Source of the DNA: Dehalococcoidia bacterium UBA1141
GTDB lineage: Bacteria; Chloroflexota; Dehalococcoidia; Lucifugimonadales; UBA3495
Direction: 5' to 3'
Assembly (NCBI GenBank): GCA_002311385.1
Contig: DCAE01000109.1
Span: 103,365-167,364, forward strand
DNA length: 64,000 nucleotides
Made by a program: the position numbers and the translations under genes
Shown: positions 26,101-34,953 of the stretch, piece by piece
Layout of the letters: the number at the start of each line of letters is the position of its first letter
How positions within the stretch are numbered: position 1 is the stretch's first letter
The notes under the pieces: model-generated
What the model was told of the DNA's origin: nothing
Seen by the model: only the letters and a program-made list of their open reading frames with translations
Databases searched by the model: none

Positions 26101-26774
26101 TGTCCTTAGTTGAGAAATACGCCCTTCTGCCCGACGAAATCGACCGGGAAAGCCTCAAAATGGTTGAGGCCAGCCTGCCCGGCGGGCTTTCCTTGTCCAA
26201 AACCGAGCACTACGTAATGTGCCGCATCGTCCGCGCTGAAGGGGATCCCGAAATTTCTTTGGACGTGGAATTTAGTGAAGGGGCAGTGACAACAGGTATT
26301 GCCGCGCTATTATCCGGTGTGGACGTGGTCACCGATGTGCGGATGGTGGAAGTGGGGATATCCAGAGCCCTGCTCTCCAAACTAGGGACGAATACCAGGT
26401 GTCAAATCGACACCCGCCAGGTTGCAGAACGAGCGATACAAGAAAGGACCACCAGGTCGGTGGCCGCCATAAGGGAGTTGTCTCCTCATTTAAATGGCGC
26501 AGTAGTCGCTGTGGGCAACGCCCCGACGGCGCTGTTGGCCCTGCTGGACTTGGTGAGTGAAGGACTGGTAAGACCAGCCTTGGTGGTGGGTATGCCGGTG
26601 GGGTATGTCGCTTGCGCCGAATCCAAGGAAGAACTAACCCGTAGCGATGTCCCATACATCACAATCAAAGGCCGCAGAGGTGGTAGTTCCGCCGCCGCAG
26701 CCACCGTTAATGCTTTGCTTACCCTTGCTCTAGAAGGGAATAAACCCGAAACCGGCGAAGCGGAAAAGGCCTAA
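26100..26774 (+). CDS. cbiC: Cobalt-precorrin-8 methylmutase (CbiC/CobH)
   Basis: CbiC moves the C11 methyl to C12, forming cobyrinate. The 224-residue protein shows DVEFSEGAVTTGIAAL, DVRMVEVGI, GNAPTALLALLDL, PALVVGMPVGYV and the C-terminal IKGRRGGSSAAAATVNALL block with the conserved Arg-Gly-Gly, typical of the family. The catalytic His of other members would be expected in the N-terminal region (SKTEHYVMCR). ATG 26100 overlaps the hemA stop codon, so translation is coupled. Confidence 0.93.
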   Translation: MSLVEKYALLPDEIDRESLKMVEASLPGGLSLSKTEHYVMCRIVRAEGDPEISLDVEFSEGAVTTGIAALLSGVDVVTDVRMVEVGISRALLSKLGTNTRCQIDTRQVAERAIQERTTRSVAAIRELSPHLNGAVVAVGNAPTALLALLDLVSEGLVRPALVVGMPVGYVACAESKEELTRSDVPYITIKGRRGGSSAAAATVNALLTLALEGNKPETGEAEKA

Positions 26775-26779
26775 AAGCG

Positions 26780-27694
26780 ATGACACAAACAACCAACGGC
26801 TCAGCCGCCACCGGCGGTCAGCCCAGCGATTCGGATTGGGGAGTGGTGCTCATCGCCCACGGCAGCCAGCGGGGTACTGATCGCACCGAGTGCTCTTGCG
26901 CATGGGAGCAAACCGGTTCTCAACGCCCGAATTGGTGCCTGGAATGCCCCAGCACGCCAGAGGGGCTGATTGACGCCACCGGCAGATTTCGCTCGCATCT
27001 AGGCTTGTCGGAACATCAGGTCGTCTTATCTTGCCTAGAGTTCATCGAGCCGTTCCCCAAACAGGCGGTCGGCATACTGAAAGACAGAGGATTTCGTCAG
27101 GTGGCCTTGGTACCTTTCCTTTTGGGCAGCGGCAAACACGCCACATTGGAAATGGAAGAAGTGTTGCAGGAAGTGCAGGAAGACGCACCGGACGTTCGCA
27201 TGCACCTGGCAGAGGGTCTGGGCAGCGACCCGCTCCTGGCTGAACTGGTAGTTCAAAGAGTACAAGGGCTGGCTGACAAACAGGAATTCCAGCCATCGGG
27301 GGAGAAAACCTCCGGAATCGTTTTGGTCAAGGCTGGCACCAAGACAATCTACGATGATTGCGTATGGCTTAAGGAACTAGGGGAACTGGTGGAAGAGCGG
27401 CTTGGTCCAGGATATGCCGTGTCGGTGGGCCAGTCCCATTACGGCGACCCTACCATGGAAGCAGCTACAGAGGTTTTGGTCAGACAGAGAAATGTATCTT
27501 CTCTCATGTACGTGCCCTATCTATTTTTCCCAGGCATCATCTTGAAAAGGAACGTACTGGGCACTATGAGTGAATTGCAAAACACCTATCCAGGGATACC
27601 CATGACGGTCACACCCCCGTTGGGAGCAGGCGGTCAAGCGGTGGCAGTGGCGGCGCAGCGCGTCCAGCGGCTCTGGACTCAGACCCAAGGCTAA
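26780..27694 (+). CDS. cbiX: Sirohydrochlorin cobaltochelatase (CbiX), two-domain with Cys-rich insert
   Basis: CbiX inserts cobalt into sirohydrochlorin at the start of the anaerobic corrin route. Two CbiX-like halves are seen: the N-terminal one begins VVLIAHGSQRGTD with metal-binding His27, and continues QVALVPFLLGSGKHA; the second begins GIVLVKAGTK and contains VPYLFFPGIIL. An unusual insert after HGSQRGTD holds four Cys (C38, C40, C53, C56) spaced C-x-C...C-x2-C, which could bind a metal or an Fe-S cluster. It starts 5 bases after cbiC. Confidence 0.85.
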   Translation: MTQTTNGSAATGGQPSDSDWGVVLIAHGSQRGTDRTECSCAWEQTGSQRPNWCLECPSTPEGLIDATGRFRSHLGLSEHQVVLSCLEFIEPFPKQAVGILKDRGFRQVALVPFLLGSGKHATLEMEEVLQEVQEDAPDVRMHLAEGLGSDPLLAELVVQRVQGLADKQEFQPSGEKTSGIVLVKAGTKTIYDDCVWLKELGELVEERLGPGYAVSVGQSHYGDPTMEAATEVLVRQRNVSSLMYVPYLFFPGIILKRNVLGTMSELQNTYPGIPMTVTPPLGAGGQAVAVAAQRVQRLWTQTQG

Positions 27695-27825
27695 TTCAAT
27701 TCGAAACAACCATCCTGCTAACCCCTAACCTGATTAGCTTCGCTGGCCAAGCTCTTGTCAACGGCCAAACTGCCTCAGAAATCGCCCTGGTTAATTTCAA
27801 CAAACCCACAGATTGTTTCTTTTGA

Positions 27826-27853
27826 GCAAATTCCGGTGGGCAAATTCCGGCTC
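27826..27853. repeat. 2 x 14-bp imperfect tandem repeat
   Basis: GCAAATTCCGGTGG is followed by GCAAATTCCGGCTC (first 11 bases identical), in the 287-base gap between cbiX and cbiD. Apart from this repeat nothing was recognised in that gap. Confidence 0.65.
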
Positions 27854-27981
27854 GTGGCGTTCCGTCAGACGGTATTCCCGGCCCCGGTGCGATATACTGG
27901 TTCTACACGAATCCCCTGGCCTTGGTTTCAGCGGCTATCGCTGAGAATATTTGGCCTATATTTGGACACAACAGCAAGATT

Positions 27982-29235
27982 ATGAGTAGCGTTCAACCAC
28001 CGGAAAATCATGAAGAAAGCGACTACAGCCGCCAGACGGTGACACGTAAGGGCATGCGCACCGGTTACACCACCGGGTCTTGCGCAGCAGCAGCAGCAAA
28101 GGCCGCAACCCTGAGCTTGCTGACCGGTAATTCGGTTGAGAAAGTCACTATTCACTTGCCTGTTGGAAAAGATGTCACTTTTACTCTCAACCGGTGCCAG
28201 CAGATAGACGGTGGAACCAGTGTTCTGTGCTCAGTGATAAAAGACGGAGGCGACGACCCGGATGTCACCCACGGCGCTGAAATATGCGCCACCGTCTCCC
28301 GCACGCCAGCCTTTTTGGAACAACCTCCCACTACCGAAGAGAAAAATCCCACGACCGGACAAAGAATCTCCATAACCGGCGGAATTGGCGTCGGCACGGT
28401 GACCCGCCCCGGAACGGGCATCGAAGTGGGCCAGCCAGCGGTGACCCGAGTGCCCCGCCGGATGATAATCGAATCGATGGAGCAAGCAGGAAACGAGTGC
28501 GGCCTGGAGCCCGATGCTTGCCTGACCGTGGAACTCTCCGTGCCCACCGGCGCGGAAATCGCACTAAAAACAACCAATTCGCGCCTGGGTGTCATGGGTG
28601 GAATCTCAATCTTGGGCAGCACAGGCGTGGTCCAACCCTATTCCACCGCCGCCTGGCGGGCGAGCGTGCACTTGGCCATAGATGTGGCCGCCGCCAATAA
28701 TCTGGAGCACCTGATACTATCCACCGGAACACAGAGCGAGATATTCACCAAGCGTCGATTGGACCTGCCGGACATGGCCTATATCGAGGCCGGCATATTC
28801 AGCGGCCCCGCTCTGAAACGTTGCGTCACTCGGGGCATCGGTCGGGCGACTCATGTGGGCATGGTCGGCAAATTCTCCAAGATGGCAATGGGCTACTTCG
28901 TTACCCACGTGGCGGGCAACAAGGTGGACACCGAATTCCTTGCTTCTCTGGCCGCCCAATGCGGCGCAACGGCTGAACTGCAAGAGGAAATGAAGGGCGC
29001 CGCCAGTGGCCGCCACTTCCAGGAAATCGCCCAGGCAGCAAATATTGAAGCGGTATTCCCTCTCATGTGCCGCCTAGTCTGCGAAGAAAGCCACATGCTT
29101 CTGGGTGACGACGCCGATAAATTGATTGTCGACGCCCTGTGTTTCGATTTCGACGGTGCTTTACTGGGCCAAGCCTCCACCTCTCCCGAGGGCATCACAT
29201 TGTTAGCGCCTTCAGGGTCGGCCACCATTGGGTGA
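27982..29235 (+). CDS. cbiD: Cobalt-precorrin-5B (C1)-methyltransferase CbiD
   Basis: CbiD methylates C1 of the corrin ring in the anaerobic pathway. The diagnostic RTGYTTGSCAAAAAKAA lies at residues 26-42; further blocks are IKDGGDDPDVTHGAEI, GIGVGTVTRPG, ISILGSTGVVQPYS and GMVGKFSKMA. ATG 27982 is preferred over an earlier in-frame start at 27922 because it gives the normal short N-terminus. The 3' end overlaps cbiT by 8 bases. Confidence 0.95.
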   Translation: MSSVQPPENHEESDYSRQTVTRKGMRTGYTTGSCAAAAAKAATLSLLTGNSVEKVTIHLPVGKDVTFTLNRCQQIDGGTSVLCSVIKDGGDDPDVTHGAEICATVSRTPAFLEQPPTTEEKNPTTGQRISITGGIGVGTVTRPGTGIEVGQPAVTRVPRRMIIESMEQAGNECGLEPDACLTVELSVPTGAEIALKTTNSRLGVMGGISILGSTGVVQPYSTAAWRASVHLAIDVAAANNLEHLILSTGTQSEIFTKRRLDLPDMAYIEAGIFSGPALKRCVTRGIGRATHVGMVGKFSKMAMGYFVTHVAGNKVDTEFLASLAAQCGATAELQEEMKGAASGRHFQEIAQAANIEAVFPLMCRLVCEESHMLLGDDADKLIVDALCFDFDGALLGQASTSPEGITLLAPSGSATIG

Positions 29236-29878
29236 GGTATCCTCCCAACCTGCCGATTCTGACCGCAAAACCGACGCGGCAATCATCCTCCCTCGGGCTC
29301 TGGGTTTGCCAGACAGCGCTTTTGAGCAACGCACGCCCTTGCGAGGCCAAATCACCAAAAGGGAAGTGCGGGCAGTCTCCCTGTATGCCTTGGGCCTGAG
29401 GCCGAGTAGCGTTGTTTGGGACGTAGGCTCTGGCACAGGGTCCGTGGCGGTGGAAGCCGCCTTGATTGCCCACCGAGGGACTGTGTACGCCATTGAACGT
29501 GACGAAGCAAGCATCAATTTGCTAAAAGCCAACGTGGACAAGTGGGGCTCAGGAAACATCCGGGTGATGGCTGGCGAGGCCCCTGGGATCTTGGACAATC
29601 TGGAAGACCCTGACTCGGTGTTTATCGGCGGCAGCGGCGGCAGACTCGCCGACATCCTGGATGTTGCGGCCAGGCGGGTAAAGTTGGATGGCCGCATAGT
29701 GGTGAACCTGGCGGTGCTCGAACGGACTCTGGACACGATTAAAAAAATGAAAGAACTGGGGTTCGCTACGGAGTTGTCCATGGTCAGTTCATCTCGAGGT
29801 AGAGAGATGCCCGATGGCGCCACTCGTCTGGAAGCTCTGAACCCGGTGTTCGTCGTGTCCGCCCAGCGAGATTCCTAG
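29228..29878 (+). CDS. cbiT: Cobalt-precorrin-6B C15-methyltransferase (decarboxylating) CbiT
   Basis: CbiT methylates C15 and decarboxylates the C12 acetate. The 216-residue protein matches CbiT or the C-terminal half of CobL: TPLRGQITKREVRAVSL at the start, SAM motif I VVWDVGSGTGSVAVEAA, YAIERDEASINLL, and SVFIGGSGG. The start is TTG 29228, overlapping cbiD. The CbiE half, which methylates C5, is not fused and not found in this window. Confidence 0.92.
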   Translation: MGEVSSQPADSDRKTDAAIILPRALGLPDSAFEQRTPLRGQITKREVRAVSLYALGLRPSSVVWDVGSGTGSVAVEAALIAHRGTVYAIERDEASINLLKANVDKWGSGNIRVMAGEAPGILDNLEDPDSVFIGGSGGRLADILDVAARRVKLDGRIVVNLAVLERTLDTIKKMKELGFATELSMVSSSRGREMPDGATRLEALNPVFVVSAQRDS

Positions 29879-29880
29879 CC

Positions 29881-30627
29881 TTGAGCACCGGTCCGGGAAC
29901 CAACGCATCCGGATCAACCCCTGTGGGGACACTCTTCGGCGTCGGGGTAGGTCCCGGCGACCCGGAGCTATTAACACTAAAGGCCCTACGCATCATCCGG
30001 GCCGCAGCCGTGATATGTGCTCCACAATCGGAAACGAGACCGGATAGTTATGCGCTGGGTATCATCCGGGAATACCTGGATGCCGATAATCAGGAAGTTC
30101 TGCGGCTGACCTTCCCGGTGGACGACCCCGAAGGCGCAGCGGGAGTGTGGCGGTCAGGGGCCGATACTTTGGCCCAAAGACTGTATGGCGGGCAGGATGT
30201 GGCATTCATCACCGAAGGCGACCCCATGTTGTTCAGCACATTCATCTATATGCTGGAAGCCATGACTGCGGAGCACCCATCAATACCTGTGGAAATAATC
30301 CCGGGGGTTTCCTCGGTCATGGCTGCGGCGGCCAGCAGCAAAGTGCCCCTGGCCACCCATGGACAACGGTTGGCGGTGCTGCCCACAGTTTACGGGATTG
30401 ACGACCTTTCTGAGGCTATTGCCAGCTACGATACTATTGTACTGATGAAGGTGAACCGGGAATTGTTGGGTGCCTTGGAAAACCTGGACGGCCTGGGTCT
30501 CGCCGGCAAGTCGGTGTTTGTGCGCCGGGTGAGCACCCCAAGTGAAAAGGTCGTAAGCGACGTAAAACAGTTGACCCAAGAAGACGTGGATTATTTCTCC
30601 CTGCTCATTGTTAAAAGAGACGGTTAA
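29881..30627 (+). CDS. cbiL: Cobalt-precorrin-2 C20-methyltransferase (CbiL/CobI)
   Basis: This SAM-dependent tetrapyrrole methylase adds the C20 methyl. The 248-residue protein begins near GTLFGVGVGPGDPELLTLKA, the first SAM-binding loop, and continues FITEGDPMLFSTFIYML, IIPGVSSVMAAAA and IVLMKVNRE, the CbiL pattern. TTG 29881 is the start, two bases after cbiT. Its stop codon lies inside a 13-bp tandem repeat. Confidence 0.93.
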   Translation: MSTGPGTNASGSTPVGTLFGVGVGPGDPELLTLKALRIIRAAAVICAPQSETRPDSYALGIIREYLDADNQEVLRLTFPVDDPEGAAGVWRSGADTLAQRLYGGQDVAFITEGDPMLFSTFIYMLEAMTAEHPSIPVEIIPGVSSVMAAAASSKVPLATHGQRLAVLPTVYGIDDLSEAIASYDTIVLMKVNRELLGALENLDGLGLAGKSVFVRRVSTPSEKVVSDVKQLTQEDVDYFSLLIVKRDG

Positions 30628-30635
30628 AAGGGACG
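30610..30635. repeat. 2 x 13-bp tandem repeat spanning the cbiL stop codon
   Basis: GTTAAAAGAGACG is followed by GTTAAAAGGGACG, one mismatch; the cbiL stop TAA is in the second copy. The duplication moved or remade the C-terminus. Confidence 0.75.
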
Positions 30636-30677
30636 GATAGCACCGTTAAGAACCCTAATTCTTATAAGGTTGGCCCA

Positions 30678-31562
30678 ATGACCACTGCAAAAGGCAAGGT
30701 TTATTTCGTTGGCGGAGGCCCCGGCGACCCGGATTTATTGACCATCAAGGCCAAGCGGATTATCGAGTCCGCCGACGTAATAATCTATGCCGACTCCTTG
30801 GTCCATCCATCCATCGTCGAGTTCGCCAAAGACGGAGCAGAGGTCCACGGCAGCAAAGAGATGACGCTGCCAGAAATGATGCGGTTGGCCGTGGATTCCG
30901 TGGCCCAAGGTAAGACGGTGGCGCGGGTGCAAAGCGGCGACCCGGCAATCTACGGCGCAATGATTGAGCAGATGAGGGTGCTCGAATCCGAGGGCATTGA
31001 ATACGAGGTGATTCCGGGGGTAAGCTCTGCATTTGCCGCCGCAGCCGTCCTAAAGGCGGAGCTAACCGTGCCCGAGATTTCCCAGACCGTGATCCTGACC
31101 CGGGCTGAGGGCCGGGTGGCCATGCCGCCCAAGGAGCAACTAAAAGACCTGGCGGCCCACGGTTGCACGGTGGTCATTTTCATGAGCATAACGAGGACAA
31201 CTCGGATCGTCAGGGAATTCAGGGCCGCCGGTTACTCCAAGGACACCCCGGTGGCGGTGGTTTACCGCGTGGGCTGGCCCGACCAGAAAGTAATCCGCGG
31301 CACCTTGGCCGATATTGCCGCCAAGGTCCGGGAGGCCAAGATTACCTTGCAGGCCTTAGTCATGGTGGGTCGGGCATTGGACCCGGCGTTGAGGCAACCC
31401 GAGCAGCCTGGGGTCGGCTCGGCGACCTCCCACCTGTATTCCGCCGAGTACACTCATCTGTACCGAAAATCCCAGAGCAGGACCAAGCCAGCGGGCTCCA
31501 GACTAACTAAAGCCAAAGAAGAATCCGGCGAAAGCAAGACGACCGGCGCCAAAGCCAGCTGA
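30678..31562 (+). CDS. cbiF: Cobalt-precorrin-4 C11-methyltransferase (CbiF/CobM)
   Basis: CbiF methylates C11 of cobalt-precorrin-4. The 294-residue protein begins KVYFVGGGPGDPDLLTIKA (SAM loop), then ARVQSGDPAIYGA, VIPGVSSAFAAAA, and VMVGRAL; near the end SATSHLYSAEYTHLYR is characteristic of CbiF/CobM. The last 30 residues are a Lys/Ser/Glu-rich tail not needed for the fold. It is followed after 10 bases by cbiG. Confidence 0.95.
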   Translation: MTTAKGKVYFVGGGPGDPDLLTIKAKRIIESADVIIYADSLVHPSIVEFAKDGAEVHGSKEMTLPEMMRLAVDSVAQGKTVARVQSGDPAIYGAMIEQMRVLESEGIEYEVIPGVSSAFAAAAVLKAELTVPEISQTVILTRAEGRVAMPPKEQLKDLAAHGCTVVIFMSITRTTRIVREFRAAGYSKDTPVAVVYRVGWPDQKVIRGTLADIAAKVREAKITLQALVMVGRALDPALRQPEQPGVGSATSHLYSAEYTHLYRKSQSRTKPAGSRLTKAKEESGESKTTGAKAS

Positions 31563-31572
31563 CGGTCTGCCT

Positions 31573-32781
31573 ATGACCAGCAACCCCACCAACACTTCTC
31601 GTAGCACAGCAATCGTCGCTATATCCAGTCGTGGGGCGGTAATGGCCCGAAGATTGGTGGACCGTCTGGAAGGTCCGGTGGAATTGCATGTGTCCCGACG
31701 ATACTCTCAGCCAGCCGGTTCTGAAACTTCCTTCGAACTGCCAGCACGGCCTGTTGTTCAAGAATTGTTCAACACAGCGAAAAGTTTAATCTTGTTCATG
31801 CCCGTCGGCGCGGCCGTCCGGCTTTTGGCCTCGTCCCTAGATGACAAACACTCCGACCCGGCAGTCGTCTGCGTCGATGACGGCGGCCGGTTCGCTGTGA
31901 GCCTGGTTTCCGGGCATCTGGGTGGCGCGGACGCCTTGGCCCAAGAAGTAGCGGCGGCTCTGGGAGCCACCCCCGTGATAACATCGGGATCCCACGCATT
32001 GGGTGTGTTCGCCGCCGACATGCTGGGCCGTGAATTTGGCTGGACCATCGAAACTCGACCGGGCCACCTGACCCGCGCCAGCGCCGCAGTGGTGAACGGT
32101 GAGGCAGTGGGACTGTTTCAAGACGCAGGACAGACGGATTGGCAATCGGCTGACCAAGAACTTCCAAATAACATGACGATTTTCTCGTCGATCGGCGCAG
32201 TCATGGGCTCCGACTGCGCCGCAGCGTTGATCATCACCGACCGAAACGACTCAGAATTATCAGACTTGAAATCAATCGAAGATGAGGCCTCGAACAAGGC
32301 TGTGGTAGTCTACCGGCCCAAGACTTTAGTGGCCGGTATGGGTTGCCGCAAAGGCGTCTCTGCGGATCATCTGTTAGAGCTTCTAACCAAGGCCTTTGAA
32401 GCCAACGATCTGTCGTTAAGCAGCCTCAGTTGCATCGCTACGGCGGATTTGAAACGAGATGAACCCGGCTTGATTGAACTGGCGGCCAAATACGATGTGC
32501 CGCTCCGCTGCTACAGCACAGGCGAGCTAAATTCGGTGTTCGGCGAAGAAAGTTCAAACGCGACAACTGGAATCGGCAATACGGTCGCAACCGCCCGACC
32601 AAGGGTGCACGGCCTGCTGGGTGTTTGGGGAGTTTCAGAGCCTGCCGCCCTGTTGGCCGCAGGGAGCAGGGAACTACTGGCGGAAAGAATCAAGACGGAC
32701 CGGGCTACGATTGCTATAGCCCGTATTGGACACCTTCAGATTTTATCGGCCTCCTCGTCAACCGCCGGGAAAAGCGAATAG
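31573..32781 (+). CDS. cbiG: Cobalt-precorrin-5A hydrolase CbiG
   Basis: CbiG opens the lactone of cobalt-precorrin-5A and releases acetaldehyde, a step specific to the anaerobic pathway. The 402 residues show the CbiG N-terminal and central domains (FMPVGAAVRLLA, VVCVDDGGRFAVSLVSGHLGGAD, GATPVITSGSHALG) and the C-terminal domain (VVVYRPKTLVAGMGCRKG, SCIATADLKRDEPGL, RCYSTGELN). ATG 31573. The stop codon is two bases from the next gene's ATG. Confidence 0.93.
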   Translation: MTSNPTNTSRSTAIVAISSRGAVMARRLVDRLEGPVELHVSRRYSQPAGSETSFELPARPVVQELFNTAKSLILFMPVGAAVRLLASSLDDKHSDPAVVCVDDGGRFAVSLVSGHLGGADALAQEVAAALGATPVITSGSHALGVFAADMLGREFGWTIETRPGHLTRASAAVVNGEAVGLFQDAGQTDWQSADQELPNNMTIFSSIGAVMGSDCAAALIITDRNDSELSDLKSIEDEASNKAVVVYRPKTLVAGMGCRKGVSADHLLELLTKAFEANDLSLSSLSCIATADLKRDEPGLIELAAKYDVPLRCYSTGELNSVFGEESSNATTGIGNTVATARPRVHGLLGVWGVSEPAALLAAGSRELLAERIKTDRATIAIARIGHLQILSASSSTAGKSE

Positions 32782-32783
32782 CG

Positions 32784-33992
32784 ATGCCCACGACCGAGAG
32801 CAAACTTCTGGGGCCAAAGGGCTGGTCTTTCCCTGATGACCCAGCGGACATACGGTTAGCTCTCCTGGCCAAAATCGACGGTCTGAAAGAAACGCTGGAG
32901 GCCGGAGTAGACGAAGGAGAACAAAACAGCACCCTGGCATCTGGGGTGGTTGACGCCTTGTATGACGCCGGGCTCTTTGCGATAAAATTACCCCGAGAGT
33001 TGGGCGGGGCAGAGGCCGATTTGGTCACCCAGATGGAAGTGATAGAGGCGCTGAGCCGCATTGAGCCCTCTGCCGGATGGTGCACCATGATTGGGGCCAC
33101 AGGGATCGGCCTTATCGGCGCCCACCTTCCAGATGAGGCAATCTCCCAAATCTTCCCCGGAGGCAGTGTTCCTAGGAGCGCCGGGGCTTTCATGCCCATG
33201 GGCAAGGCTGAGACCGTTGATGGAGGTTACTTGGTCAACGGACGCTGGTCTTTTGCCAGCGGAATCCGTCACTCCCACTGGTTGTCGGCGGGCGCCCTTG
33301 TGGTCAAGGACGGGAAGACAACCGATGAGTACATCAGGGCGGTGTTCCCAACTTCGGATGCAGTGATTCACGACAACTGGGATGTCGCTGGCCTCAAAGG
33401 CACGGGCAGCTGCGATTTTTCAGTATCAGGCCTCTTCGTTCCTCAGGAGTTCACCTACCCCCGGGCGGCCGCTGAGCCCAAACGAGGAGGCTCCTTATAC
33501 CGCCTGGGATGGCCCGGTTTCGTCGCCTATGAGCATGCCGCATTTGCATTGGGAGTAGGCAGGCGAGCATTGGACGTGATTGTTGCGGAGGCCAGCGCGA
33601 AAATCCGTGGAATGCAACCGTCGCGTTTGGCTTCAAGGCCTTCGTTCCAAAAGTCCCTCGGCGAGTGCGACCTGAGATTGAAGGCCGCCAGGACGTTGGT
33701 GATCCACCTTTTGGAGGAGGCCTGGGATCAGGCCAGTCAAGGAGTCATCCCGGGGCCTCAACTTCAAGGGGAAATGCGTAGCTCCGCCACCTTCGCTACT
33801 TCGGTGGCTCTAGATGTTGTGACCACCGCTTTTCGCTACGGTGGTGGTTCGGCTCTTTATACCACCAGCGTTCTACAGAGGTGCCTGCGGGACCTGAACG
33901 CCGCTGCTCAACACCTGATGGTTAGCGATTCCGCATACGAAAATCATGGGCAGTTCATGTTGGATATCCCTGACGCTGACCCCATGGGTTGA
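32784..33992 (+). CDS. Acyl-CoA-dehydrogenase-like flavoprotein inside the corrin operon
   Basis: A 402-residue member of the acyl-CoA dehydrogenase superfamily, closest in pattern to the flavin-dependent monooxygenase branch (HsaA / DszC-like). N-terminal helical domain: LPRELGGAEADL, EALSRIEPSAGWC; beta domain: GGYLVNGRWSFASGI and GLKGTGSCDFSVSGLFVP; C-terminal helical domain with RYGGGSALYTTSVLQRCLRDLNAAAQH. The true ATG is 32784, two bases after cbiG. Tight packing suggests co-expression with corrin genes, although no known step needs it; a paralogue lies at 53469-54653. Substrate unknown. Confidence 0.8.
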   Translation: MPTTESKLLGPKGWSFPDDPADIRLALLAKIDGLKETLEAGVDEGEQNSTLASGVVDALYDAGLFAIKLPRELGGAEADLVTQMEVIEALSRIEPSAGWCTMIGATGIGLIGAHLPDEAISQIFPGGSVPRSAGAFMPMGKAETVDGGYLVNGRWSFASGIRHSHWLSAGALVVKDGKTTDEYIRAVFPTSDAVIHDNWDVAGLKGTGSCDFSVSGLFVPQEFTYPRAAAEPKRGGSLYRLGWPGFVAYEHAAFALGVGRRALDVIVAEASAKIRGMQPSRLASRPSFQKSLGECDLRLKAARTLVIHLLEEAWDQASQGVIPGPQLQGEMRSSATFATSVALDVVTTAFRYGGGSALYTTSVLQRCLRDLNAAAQHLMVSDSAYENHGQFMLDIPDADPMG

Positions 33993-34091
33993 AGGATTCC
34001 AGCGGTCGACTCTGCGAATTGGCCGTTGGCTTCCAGGTTTGGACCTACGATCTTATCAACCAACTTAGTAAATAAGTTTAGGAACGTAAAA

Positions 34092-34868
34092 ATGACCAAC
34101 CGGGAATCACTTGGAAAATTATATTTGGTAGGTTTGGGGCCAGGGGGGCTTGAGCATCTGACCCCAGCGGCGAAGGAGGCTCTGCAAAGGGTCGACTCTG
34201 TTGTGGGATACGGGCCCTACGTTGAGCAAGTTGGTTCCTTGGTACAAGGCAAGAACCTGGTAACCATGGATTTGGGCCAAGAACTGGAGAGGGCAGCCAA
34301 GGCTGTGGAGTTGGCCTACAGTGGGCATCAGGTCGCCGTCGTGTCTTCCGGTGACGCGGGCATCTACGGAATGGCAGGGCCGGTTTTTCGGGTCCTAGTG
34401 GACCGTGGTTGGGACGGTGAAAATCCTCCACTGGAGGTCGTGCCCGGAATCTCGGCTATGCAATCCGCCGCCGCCATACTGGGCTCGCCGCTGATGCAGG
34501 ACTTTTGCGCCATCAGCTTGAGTAACCTGCTCACGCCCTGGGAAACAATAAGGCGCCGCTTGGAAGCCGCCGCCCAAGGCGACTTTGTGGTCGCCTTATA
34601 TAACCCCCGCAGCCGGAAGCGGAATCAGCAACTGCAGGAAGCCCGCAGCATCTTGCTGGAACACCGTTCCGGTCAAACCCCGGTAGGCATCGTTCGGGAT
34701 GCCTACCGCTCCGGCCAAGGCGTAACCCTCACTGACCTAGAGCACTTGATTGAACATGTGGAATCGGTGGACATGGTGACAGTGGTTTTAATCGGCAACT
34801 CTACCAGCTTCATCCACCGGGAACACATGGTCACCCCCAGAGGCTACGAGGTAAAACAGGCTCCTTAG
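34092..34868 (+). CDS. cbiH: Cobalt-precorrin-3B C17-methyltransferase (CbiH/CobJ)
   Basis: CbiH methylates C17 and contracts the ring. The protein starts MTNRESLGKLYLVGLGPGG (SAM loop), followed by VVGYGPYVEQV, AVVSSGDAGIYGMAGP, VVPGISAMQSAAA, FCAISLSNLLTPWETI, and FVVALYNPRSRKR, all typical of CbiH/CobJ. ATG 34092 is preferred over an in-frame start at 34026 and follows AGGAACG. It closes the operon; a strong terminator follows 28 bases after the stop. Confidence 0.95.
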   Translation: MTNRESLGKLYLVGLGPGGLEHLTPAAKEALQRVDSVVGYGPYVEQVGSLVQGKNLVTMDLGQELERAAKAVELAYSGHQVAVVSSGDAGIYGMAGPVFRVLVDRGWDGENPPLEVVPGISAMQSAAAILGSPLMQDFCAISLSNLLTPWETIRRRLEAAAQGDFVVALYNPRSRKRNQQLQEARSILLEHRSGQTPVGIVRDAYRSGQGVTLTDLEHLIEHVESVDMVTVVLIGNSTSFIHREHMVTPRGYEVKQAP

Positions 34869-34871
34869 TTC

Positions 34872-34953
34872 TATCAAAAAATTGGACCAGTGTGATAAAG
34901 CGCCCCAGCTAAAAACTAGGGCGCTTTTCGTATTTGAACGTATCAAAAAATTG
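34872..34953. repeat. 13-bp direct repeats flanking the terminator
   Basis: TATCAAAAAATTG occurs at 34872-34884 and again at 34941-34953, with the terminator hairpin between them. Confidence 0.6.
34897..34928 (+). terminator. Rho-independent terminator of the corrin operon
   Basis: AAAGCGCCC (34897-34905) pairs with GGGCGCTTT (34919-34927) around a loop rich in A, followed by T. It ends the hemA-cbi transcript. Confidence 0.85.
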
